DNA of 64,000 nucleotides. Source: Cydia pomonella (Eukaryota > Arthropoda > Insecta > Lepidoptera > Tortricidae). Positions 26,101-38,100 of the stretch are shown piece after piece (position 1 is the first letter of the stretch; the number at the start of each line of letters is the position of its first letter). The stretch is taken from NCBI RefSeq assembly GCF_033807575.1, contig NC_084729.1:5208001-5272000 (forward strand). The letters are read 5' to 3'. The position numbers were made by a program, and so were the translations under genes. Under the pieces are notes generated by a model. It was not told the DNA's origin. It saw only the letters and a list, made by a program, of their open reading frames with translations, and did not search any database.

Positions 26101-29100
26101 CATCCTATGGCGTGAAAACTCGGGGGAGAAGATAAAGCACTTGAGACTGCTCCGAGTCACTTTTGGTACGGCATCAGCACCCCATCTCGCAGTGCGTGCT
26201 CTTCAGCAAGTAGCCCACGATGAAGGATCACAGTATCCAAATGCTGCTGATAGGGTCCTCAAGCATTTTTATGTAGATGATTTGTTAACAGGGTGTGAAT
26301 CTGTAGAAGAGGGTAAAGTAGTGTACCAAGAGATGAATGAACTTTTGAAAAATGGTGGATTCGAATTACAGAAATGGAGCAGTAATAATGAAGAATTAAT
26401 GCGTTACATGAAAGAAACTGATGTCAAAGAGGAAGGAAGTCTCCAGTTGAAGATAGACGTTGTCATGAAAATTCTGGGACTGGTCTGGAATCGCAGAAAT
26501 GACGAATTTGAATATTCGGTACAGCTTCCTCCACTCAAAGTTCCTGTAACAAAAAGAAGTGTCATATCTGACATATCAAGGCTGTTTGATCCACTTGGTT
26601 GGTTAGCTCCAGTGATCATAGTGGCTAAGATTTTCATCCAGAAATTGTGGCTTTCGGGAATCGAATGGGATGATGAAGTTCCACCACAATTACTGAAGAA
26701 TTGGCTAAACTACAGAGAAAGTCTAAACCAACTTACCGAATTCAAGCTGCCTAGGTGGAACAACGCTAGATCCAATGTAACTGCGGAACTTCAGGGATTC
26801 TGCGACGCTTCTAATGAAGCGTTTGCTGCTGTTGTGTACTTGAGGACTGTAGATGAAGAAGGAAAGGTGCACGTGTCACTGATCACGTCCAAAACTAAAG
26901 TGGCTCCTATCAAACAAATTTCTATTCCACGTCTGGAATTGTGTGGGGCTGTGTTACTCACCAAATTGCTGGTTGAAGTAGCTGACGTTATGAGTATCAG
27001 CAAGGCAAACATTCATGCATGGACTGACTCCACAGTGGTCATTTCTTGGCTAAATAGTCGTCCAAATCGATGGAAAACTTTTGTCGCCAACCGTGTATCT
27101 GAAATAATAACATCAGTTGAGCCACACCAATGGTCCCATGTCTCTTCTAAAGATAATCCTGCAGACTGCGCGTCTAGAGGTACACAGCACCTGAGTAAAG
27201 AAGAACTCTGGATAGAAGGTCCGTCGTGGCTGAAAAATAAAGAAATTAGCTACAAAAAACCAAACATAAAGGACACGAACTTAGAAGAAAAAAGCACTAA
27301 AGCATGCTTCGTGAATACTTGTGGTAATGATGTCACAGCAGATGCCGAAGAAACACTTATTTCAAGGTTTTCTAAATTGTGGAAACTGCTACGCGTTCTG
27401 GCTTTCTGTAAACGTTTCTTGAAATGTGCTAGAAAAGAAAAAGTAAGTTTATGGTTAACAAGCACTGAAATACAAGAGATTTTGAAAATGTGTATTAAGA
27501 TTGTTCAAGCGAATCATTTCAAAGAAGAATTGAAAAATCTGAACGAAAATAAAACAATTAATAAGAAGAGTCAACTTACCTCACTAAACCCTATAATTGA
27601 TGAAGATGGTATCCTGAGAGTTGGTGGAAGATTAGAGCATGCTGGAATCAGTGAACAAATGAAACACCCAGTTATAATTCCACATAAGTCGCACTTCACA
27701 ACTTTGGTCTTAGACAACGCGCACGAAAAAACTCTGCATGGCAACCCACAACTGATGCTCAATTACTTAAGATCTAAATATTTTGTCATCGGAGCAACCA
27801 ATTCCGTTAAGTTATTCGTTCGCAAATGTGTGACTTGCGCTCGCTATGCTGCTGCATCGCGACATCCACTGATGGGACAGCTGCCGTCAGTTCGAGGAAC
27901 TGTCAATCGCCCCTTTTTTCAGAGTGGTGTGGACTATGCTGGTCCAATAAACATGCGCACCTCAAAGGGAAGAGGCCACCGCTCTTACAAAGGCTACATC
28001 TGCCTTTTCATTTGTATGGCTACAAGAGCAATACATCTTGAAGCAGTCAGTGATTTGACAGCTCAAGGATTTATTGCGGCCTTTAAACGCTTTACAGCAC
28101 GCCGTGGTCATTGCGCTGATTTGTGGAGCGACAATGGAACAAACTTCGTAGGAGCTGCTCGTGAGCTGAAGCAGTTATACGCGGAAGAACGATCAAGCAT
28201 AGCTGTGGAAATTGCCGACCAGCTTGCTACAAATTCCACTAATTGGCATTGGATTCCTCCACATTCTCCAAACTTTGGAGGCCTCTGGGAGGCGGGAGTC
28301 AAATCCACAAAACATCATCTTAGACGAGTAATTGGAAATTCCACCTTGACATTTGAGGAAATGGCAACAGTTTTAGCTCAAATCGAAGCTTGCCTTAACT
28401 CAAGGCCTATGTCAAGAATTAATAGTAGCAACATTGATGATTCTATACCACTCACTCCTGGGCATTTTCTGGTTGGAGAGCCCCTAGTACTTGTCCCGGA
28501 CTCTAACTATGAGTGTACCAATGTAGGTAGTTTAAGAAGATGGCAGCTAACACAGAAAATGGTCCAAGATTTCTGGCGCCGATGGTCGCGTGAATATCTG
28601 ACTCAGTTTTACCACCGTTATAAGTGGGCCCATCAAACTCCCGAGCCAGTGGTAGGTAGTGTGGTGTTAGTAAAGGAAGATAATTTGCCTCCAGCAAGAT
28701 GGTTATATGGTGTAGTCACTGATAAACACCCAGGTCTGGATGGAATCACTAGAGTAGTTAGTTTACGTTGCAAAGGGAATATTATCAAACGACCTGTTGG
28801 CAAACTATGTTTTTTGCCAATAGAAACTTAGGTTGTTAGTTGTTTTTTTTGTGTTTGTTTCTTGCCACATATAAGTTGAAGTTTTTTGAATTCTGAGTTT
28901 GTAGTTATACATTTTGGATATCACATGTTACAATTACTTTCCACTGTGCCATGTTACATGACATTTTGTTTTTTTGTTAGAGTTAGTTGTCTCATGGTGG
29001 GCGGAAATAAGGACACTTGTGTTATTATTGTCCTTGGTGGGCGGAATGTCCAACCTCTGTATGTATATGTATTTCCTAACTTTATTTGCAAGAAGTTAAT

Positions 29101-32100
29101 TTTAGTTATCAAATTGCCTGCTAGATGTCGCTATACCATGTGTTGAAAATCCTAGATCGCGGTGTTAATATTTTTCCGAGAAACATGACGTCTGGCCGGT
29201 ACTAAACATTGTCAAGCTTTTATAACAGTTGTACCTCTATTGAATTTATTACATTATTGTATAGTCAACAAGAGTGCTTTTCTTTTTGGGCCTTTTTACA
29301 ATATATATATATATTCTTGTATATTTTTACTGAGGTGTGCCAATAAAGAGTATTCTATCTATCTATCTATCTATCTATCTTATACCAAAAATGAAATTTT
29401 AGCAAAAAACTATTATTTACTAAAATTCAAATTGCAACGACATGGTAGGTATGTAGACTGCGAGCCTGGAACAGATTCGCCTCCCGAACGATAACTCGTA
29501 TAGTGGTTAACGGCTATGTATGATGAACCCTCGTGGACGTCAGCTGCCGCACCGTCGGTGGGTTCAGGAATGGCAGCCACCGAAACATGTAAACAAAATT
29601 TAGTCATCGCCTCCCGTGTTGATACTTTGTCAGATGATAGATTAGATGCTGTTGTTAGTTTAAAAAATCGTTAGCCGATTGCGTTAGAACGTCAACTGGT
29701 CGCATGAACATGTAAAAAATAAGCGCTTTACCTTTTTATGATAGTAATAACAAAATCATGACAATTTGCATGTAGCATTCCATCAGGCGTTTCAAATAAA
29801 CAGATCGGATCACGCATTACGCATACTTTGCGGACGTAAGTGGTAAGACGCGTATTTTTTACATGTTCATAATGACCAGCTGACGGTCTTTCCCCCGCGA
29901 TACAACCGGCTATTTTTTTAATTCATTCATATATATAATTCAAGCATCTAAACATTAAAAAAAAACAGCCAAAAAGCATGACAAAGTATCAGCCGGGAGG
30001 CGATGACTGACAAAATAAGCTCCTGGCCCGCAGTCAAATGTACTTATGAAACTCACTCGCCCGGCACGACCCGGTCGCAGCGCCGGCACCGGAATTGCAG
30101 TCTGTGCGCATCCTGAGTAAGGAAGAGTAGAGAAGTATACCAAAATAGAGAATAATATGACAAAGATTAAACTCATTCTAAAACGGTCACCGACATGTCA
30201 TTTAAAAGAAATATTACTCGTTGCAATTTTGCCAAAAAATAAAAACTGTACTTGATTTCATTTTTACATTCCTCTTTGCATTACATAAGAGTCGGCCGGT
30301 TTTTATGTTGATGTCACTATTAGAGAGCGATTAATAATTAGTGACAAAACGCTCTCATTAAATCCAAGTTTCTGATACACCAAGCAACTTTTACTAATAG
30401 GGTCGTTTCCAATGTTTTGAAACGCTTGTATTACGTTCTATATTAACTAAAAGTTGCCCTAAAATTCAACTTTTATACTAAAAACGGCTTTAAATATGTT
30501 AAATTAACGAAATATATTTTGACAGATGCTTTCGCGCCCAAAACGCTCTTTGAAAATTGTGTGACGTCACAGTTTACGGTTTGACACATACTACATACGC
30601 ACGTAGAAGATACGAACTGTCAACTGACATTTGTCATTTGTTGTTTATCGCCTAACTGTCAACAGTGTCAATCCGAGAGTTGTGACGTCATCAGAATCTT
30701 CAATGACGTTTCGAGTTTGGTCACGTGACGTGTGCCAAAAGATATTTTAAATTCAATATTTACAAAAATATGGTCATTACAGGTCCCCTAAAAGTAGTTT
30801 AACATGTTCTTATAATCCAAAAGAATTTATTGGGATACAATTCTGCCCTAAGATTTGTAGATGGAAACTACCCTATTAATGCAAAACACCACCCTTTATT
30901 TGGAACTCTTTTTATACGCTACAGACAGTGACGGACAAGCATCAATATCAAACATTTATTCACTAAATCCCACTTCCACCCACACACAGGGGCACTTATA
31001 CATGTATTTTTTTTACAAACAATAAGAATAATGAAATACAAACAAATATTGAATCAATGAAATATTAGATACTTTATTAGAGATGTATACAGTCTCTAAA
31101 TGTCGAATTACAAATAAAAAAAACTACGATAAAAAAATACAACCAAGAAATACTAAAATTATTTAGAGATGTTAAAGTATACCAGGTGGCAGGTAAGATA
31201 GATGCACCACTGCTCATGCACTGGAATGGACTGCATGTGGCAGCCACAGATGCTGAGAAGTGGTGCATCTAGATTGCCTAGTTATATTTATTTTTTTGTA
31301 CTTGTAGATATATTATTAGATTTATTATTATTATTTTGTATGTCATTAGCATTAATTAATTTTAAGATTTGTTGTAACTACTAACAATTATGGATCTATT
31401 ATGGATTCGAATTAAATAAATAATTGAATTGAAACTGAATTGAATTAAAGTCTCTAAGTGTCAGAGAAAAAATACAATTAAAAAAAAATTACGATGATTA
31501 AATTACCTTAGAGATGTAAAGGATCTCCAAGACTTGAACTCTTATATAAATAATTAAAAGACAAGAAATTATATCAGACAAACAGACAAAAACCCAATGA
31601 AGTGTCTCACGTTAATGGCACTCAAAAGTTACGTACTTATAACATAACATGTAACCCGTGTAAGCTTAAACAGACCGGTCTCCACAAACAGCACCCCTTC
31701 AGGAGTATGACGCGTATCTCAGTGACCAAATATAACACATCTTAACACATCTTATCTTTATTACCTTAAAAAGATGTGTTCAGATATATTTGGCCACTTT
31801 TGCCGTCAATGTCTTTTTAATGCTTACTATACAAAAGTACAAACAAAAATGCAGTCATATTTTTGGTAAATATCCCCTACCACACATTTACCTGTATGTG
31901 TTGATTCCGGTTCACAGCGAATCGGTAGCGCGCGTGACACAGGTGGCACTCATTGGGTCCAATGCTCTGTAACATTTGTATATGAAAAACTTACCTTTAA
32001 GAAAATATGTTCTAAAATAATGTATTATAATTAAGCTAGAGATTTTACACCTTTCAATGATAAGGGGTCACTCGAAATACCAGGGACCAACTGTTTGGAA

Positions 32101-35100
32101 GATATAGACAGCGGGTCATATAATCCTGACAGAGTCGCCATGTAAGGACAGGAGATTGAGACGAGTGATAATAACGAATATCATAGATGAACTGACTTTT
32201 AATAGGAATAAGTTATCCATATACAGTAGAGAACACACACATATTAGTACATTACGATACAATTCGCAACGAGTGGGGATAAATTCAAACACAACCGAAG
32301 GCAGTTTTAAATCGACCCCAGTTGCGAATTGCCTATTCGCACATGTATCGTACAACATTTTACAGTACATATGGCCCTTAACATTTTCGACATAGTTACG
32401 TAATGTGCTAATTATCGCACTAGTTCGGTAATGTAGCACCATATGTACGGTAAAAACATTATACTTACAAATGCTATAAACTTATTGTAAATCATAGAGG
32501 TACAATAATATAGAAATGAAATGGGGGAGGGGGGAGATGACCGAACGAGATGCTCTTATGAAACTTTCAGTAGGAGTAGTAGAGAAAGCGACATTATTAT
32601 TTGTCCTTGACACAGTCTCACATTTTTTTTTATTCCCCACCATGAATTTAGTATGGTTTACGGTGAGTAACAAATATTCCGATCAAATTACGTAGGTTAT
32701 GTTTGGTATGTTGTCAGGAATCATAAAACGTGTTTTTTTCTACTCCTCTACTGTTATCTGTCATTTATACATTCAACACGAATATAAGAACAAACATAAT
32801 AGATTTGAAAAAAAGTCTATATTGTCTATTCCTCATAACAGCACTTGTGCTTTAAAATCGCTAAAACGTTACGTACAACGTTTTACAGTACATATGGCTC
32901 TTTAAAGTTTCGACATATGCACGGAAAGTGCTCATTTCCGCACGCGTGCGGGAAAGTAGCACCATATGTACTGTAAAGTATTGTATGCAATGTTGTATAA
33001 GTAGGTCAAAAAATGCTCACATTGTAACCCCCGCCACTCGCCTTTTTGACCCTTATACAACGATTGCATAAAATACTATTAATTTCGTCGCATTTCGTAT
33101 GTTTAGACCCTCACGGGCGCAAACAAACGGCACGTCTGAATGAAATACTAGGTCTGTGTTATAAATCAACTAACCGGATCATGCTTGTCTTTAATATGGT
33201 TATCATAAGCAGTCGAAGTGGAGAATCCTCTGCAACACAGCTCACATTTGAATTCTCCTAAAAAAGAAATACATACTTAGAACCATGACATATTATAAAA
33301 TTTGAGTGTCCGCCTAAAGTTTTGCTTGAATTTCTCCTTCATCTTCATCTTCCTTGCGTTATCCCGGCAATTTGCCACGGCTCATGGGAGCATGGGGTCC
33401 GCTTGACAACTAATCCCTAGAATTGGCGTAAGCACAGTACGAAAGCGACTGCCACCTGATCTTCCAACCCAGAGGGTAAACTAGGCCTTATTGGGATTAG
33501 TCCGGTTTCCTCACGATGTTTTTCTTTACTGCAAAGCGACTGGTAAATATCGAATGATAATACATGTACGTACATAAGTTCCGAATACCTGCGACCTCCG
33601 GATTTCAAGTCGCGCGCTCGTTAGGCCACCAGCGCTTATATTTTTTTCTCATTGAATGTACAAAATAGAATTCTGAACCAGCTGATTTTAACAATGTTTT
33701 TTTCTGTGTTAAGGCGCATTATTATCTTAAACGTAAGTTTTAGGCCAACTGTTACCAGTTATGGTCCTTGAGACACAGCTCGCATGCATACGCAAACCAC
33801 CATGATTTTTTAACGTTGAACCGTGTATTTTTTCAAGCTTTACCGTTAAAGAGTTAAACAAATCCAACATTTACCTTAAAGCTGTGTTATACAACGCAAT
33901 CATTGAATGTGACAATTTCGATAAAATTAAAGAGTTTGTGCAAATTGGGGCAATCAACCTGCCATTTTAGTATGTGGGATATAAAAAAACAAGGTTTACA
34001 TCTCTACACCTTATAAAACGAAGTGACCCGCCACGTCTGTCTGTTTGTGTGTATGTATGTTCGCGATAAACTCAAAAACTACTGAACGGATTTTCATATG
34101 GTTTTCACCTATCAATAGAGTGATTCTTAAGGAAGGTTTATGTGTATTATTTGTTTGTGCAATTTAAGCTTACACGGGCTACATGTTATGTTATAGGTAT
34201 GTAACTTTACTTTTGAGTGGCATTAACGTGAGACACTTCATTCGGTTCTTGTCTGTTTGTTAATTTCATGTCTTTTAATTATTTATATAAGAATTCAAGT
34301 CTTGGAGACACTTTACATCTCTAAGGATACTTTATTGGTCATTTTTTTAAATTATATTTTATCTGTGACACTTAGAGACTGTATACATCTCTAATAAAGT
34401 ACCGTTAAATACGCCAACTTTGCCACCAGGGGGAACATTGCCCAAAACACAATTTCTAAGGCAATCTACTAATATCTAAAAAAGTTACAAAATTATGGCA
34501 ACATTGATGACATTGGTAGAAAGTAAACTATACCTGTGGCAACACAGAATAGCGCGTGCACTCCTGACTTCATTCAGTAACCAGTCGGGACTTGTCGAGT
34601 ACGGAGTGTATTTTTGCGGGCCAATTACTGAGAAATTTTGGAAGAGAATTGTACATCATGGCGAATACACAGGTATGTTGAATCGATTGTATGTAATGTA
34701 AAACCATGAGCTGAGTATTTTGATGCTAGGTTCGTTACTGTAACTAGTATATTACAAAAGTTATGCTGATGGGCAAAATTACCCAGTAATGTACCGTCGT
34801 ATGAGTGTCAACATTGCCCGCAGTAAAAAAATGCTTAGGGTTGACACTTTTTTTTACAAACTTTTTTTTTTATTAATGTGCAAATCTTGCAATATTTGTA
34901 TGTACGTACATATGTTCGGATCAAATCTTGCAAGCCATTTTTCGACCACTTTTTGGTATCCGATTGAGCTGAGATTATAGCATACTACTTCTACTTCTAC
35001 TACCAGTGACAATACAATCTGGTAGTGACATTCTGGTTCAACCGGGATCGTCTCCACATGAGGAATTCTTTTTTTTTCTATGGTTAATATATAATGGAGT

Positions 35101-38100
35101 CGAAAACTATAGTTTCATTTTTGATTACTGGCCGTTTTTCAGAAAAAAAATTGAATAACTATTTTGACATACCACACATTTGAACGCATTTATAGCTTAG
35201 ATGCCTTAGTCTTCCGTAAAAAAGTGAAAAACGTAGAGTTGACAGCTGCCAGTTGTCAAATATTGCTTCCTCATTGGTTACAACTACGACTTTGTTTGTA
35301 CGCGGTTCAGCTGTGTGTGTGACATTTGGCAACTGGCAGCTGTCAACTCGACATTTTTACTTTTTTACGACAGACTAAGGCATCTAAGCTATAAATGCGT
35401 TCAAACGTGTGTTATGTCAAAATAAATATTCAAAAAAATATTTTTACAAAACCACAAGTAATTAAAAAAAGTAGCTCCAGTTCTGAACTCCATTATGTGT
35501 CTATTAAAAAAAAAATAGTAATGGCCACTTCAGAAAACTTAAGGTAACCAATTGAAATTTGGTTGGTACATATATAGATCTCAGTTGACAATACAAGTAC
35601 AGTCAACAAAAAGCACAGTCAGCGAAAAAAAGCTATTAGATTCTGCTATTAGATTTTTATATAACGTTATTGAAATAAACAACTTTGCGCCTTATTAATA
35701 TTTTTTGTTTCTTACCTACCCTACCAACTTTGTGCAAATTAATGTTCAGTTTTTATTATCTTCTCAATTTTGACAACCCTAGCACTTTTAAATCGCTACA
35801 CGCCGTTTGTATGAAGAAGAAAAAATGTACAGGCTAACATTGCCCACTCATTTTAATAGGAAAGTATTTCGAGCATGTATTATTATGTCGAGTAAATTTT
35901 TGAACCGATCGCCTTCATTGCCAAAATACTTTCATTGGTTTTTATGGCAACCAAATAAGGTCTATAGTTGCGCTAAAAATCACGGTGGGCAATGTTGGCT
36001 AAAAGTCCAGATAACTTTACCCGACCTCAAAATCGGTCATATGATGGAGAAAACGTTGACTAAAGTTAAATTTGCAGTTAAATTTAAATGCGCATGATCT
36101 CGGTGTTACCAAAGATACATAAATATTTCCGAGGTTTCATACAAAAAACTAGAATTTTTTTAGTTTTTCCCAAATAGTGGGCAAAGTTGGCGTATTTAAC
36201 GGTATCTAATATTTAATTGATTCCATATTTGTAATTGTATTTTGTTATTTTTATGATTGTAAAAATTTGACATGTAAAATTGCCCCTGTGGCCTATTTGC
36301 TGAATAAATGTTTGTTTGTTTGTAAAATCTACGAGCGGCAAAACAGCTGGCAATACATTTACCTTACCTTGTAAGTATTTTTCTGAGAGCTTCCTCCTCT
36401 CCATATCTTCAACCATTTCTTCCTCCGTCAAACATTTAACTTCAAAATCATATTTCTCCTCAAACTCCTTAATATCTCCTTCTGTACTGAACTTATTCTT
36501 CTTCGTTAACTTCTGTTTTTTATTCACTTTTACTTTCTTGGTTCTTTTATGTTCTTGGTTCTTTTTTGTCTTGGTATCTTTCAAGGCTGGTGCGACAGTT
36601 ATATTACCTATTCGAATTATATCATTTGTTACGTCTATGTCATTATCTGGCCATGAATCATTATTTTCATCTAACTTTACTGATTCAACAGTTATATCAT
36701 AATCATTATCATTGCCCGGCCAGAAAAAATCATTTTTTACATCTAATACTTCATTTTGTTCTAAAGAGTCTGTTTCATCGATTTCGTCTTTTATGTTCAT
36801 CTCTGTGTCTTGATGGATGTAGGTTCCGGAAGATTGGTGGTGTATGTTTAGATTGTATGTCAGTTTGTAGGCAGAGCGGTCGATCGTTTGTATATATTTG
36901 TTTGTTATCTGTAAAAGGAGATTATTGAACCTAGAGGGCAAAGTTGTCCAATTCCTTATGCTATGGAATGTAAAAATTTTGAAATAAGTAAAATTGAATC
37001 GTCTAAGAGGCTACAACTTAAGGTGCGTACGCATTTGAGGCAGTCTCGGGTCGAGGCGCGCACGGCTTACATGTTTGCTCAAATCCGTACGCGTCTCACG
37101 CGCCGTGCGCGAGCAGCGAGCGAGCCGGCCGGAGGCGGTCTTATGACCGTGATTAAGGGCGCCTCGGTGTGCGAGCCTCGGCTCATTTGGACGGATATCC
37201 GAGCGTACCCATGTGCGGCGCACGCGCCGTGACAAGCTCAGACTTACGAGTATCATAAGGTTGTGTAAGTCACCAGTCGCCAAAAATATGAGAGTTATCA
37301 TAAATCGTTCCTTTGCCGAAATGGGCTTACGTAACCTTGTCTGTTTCCTCTTTATTTTAGGTTCAACTAAATTAATCAAGTATTCAAAATCCGTGCTGGA
37401 CATGCGATGCGATATATTTTTTTTTTTAGTTTTATCATTCTCTTATTTTAGAAGTTACAGGGGGGGGGGGGGGACACACATTTTACCACTTTGGAAGTGT
37501 CTCTCGCGCAAACTATTCAGTTTAGAAAAAATGATATTAGAAACCTCAATACCATTTTTGAAGGCGTGCAGGTTTAGCAGCACCGCATGGCACAACGTGC
37601 ACCAGTGCTGTGGAAACCCGGCCCACACTGACACCTGGTATTGCTAACTACATCCAAAGGGTCATGTTATAGTGCTCCTGTATGATGTGGCTTACAATCT
37701 GTTGGCGCAGCAGCACTTGTTTGAGCAGTTCCTCGGCTTGCCGGCAGCGCAGGCGCGCGCCTTTGGCAGCATTCTTATTGTATCTATCTCACTCTAACTA
37801 TATGACATCTGTCTCACTAACATACGCATGCATAACTATAGACGACATCTCCTCCGTCGCAGGAAAATACTGGCTCCAAAGAGCCCAACACAGGGATGAG
37901 TGGAGAAAAAGTGAGGAGGCTTTCACCCAGCAGATGGGATCTGCAGTCAGCCCCAAAACCAAGTTAAAAAAATTAAAATTATAACCTAACTGTAGAACAA
38001 ACGAAGCTTTAATAAATAAATAAACTATAAGAGTGCGATGCATTCTTACTATATCTGTCTTACTATATCTGACCTTTAGCAGCGCCGCACGGCACAACGC

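Larger units (their letters stand above)
22915..29300 (+). mobile_element. BEL/Pao LTR retrotransposon, complete
   Basis: 6386 bp with 254-bp LTRs at both ends (TG...CA), a primer-binding site, one long gag-pol frame and a purine-rich tract. It lies in intron 6 of the ZAD gene, antisense to it. No env-like frame. The flanking 5 bp are ATAAA and ATATA, so a target duplication is not perfect in this AT microsatellite. Confidence 0.95.

Noticed and set aside
29413..29607. Additional exon of the ZAD gene
   Set aside because: No Cys/His finger pattern and no fitting splice sites; exons 6 and 7 already join in frame with correct finger spacing.
36363..36368. Alternative donor GTAAAT for exon 3, 5 nt downstream
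   Set aside because: It would leave phase 0, whereas exon 4 needs one base from exon 3; AAG|GTAAGG fits both phase and consensus.
37213..37647. 144-codon plus-strand frame
   Set aside because: It is antisense to the Harbinger transposase relic and to a decayed ZAD exon, and crosses a long G run.
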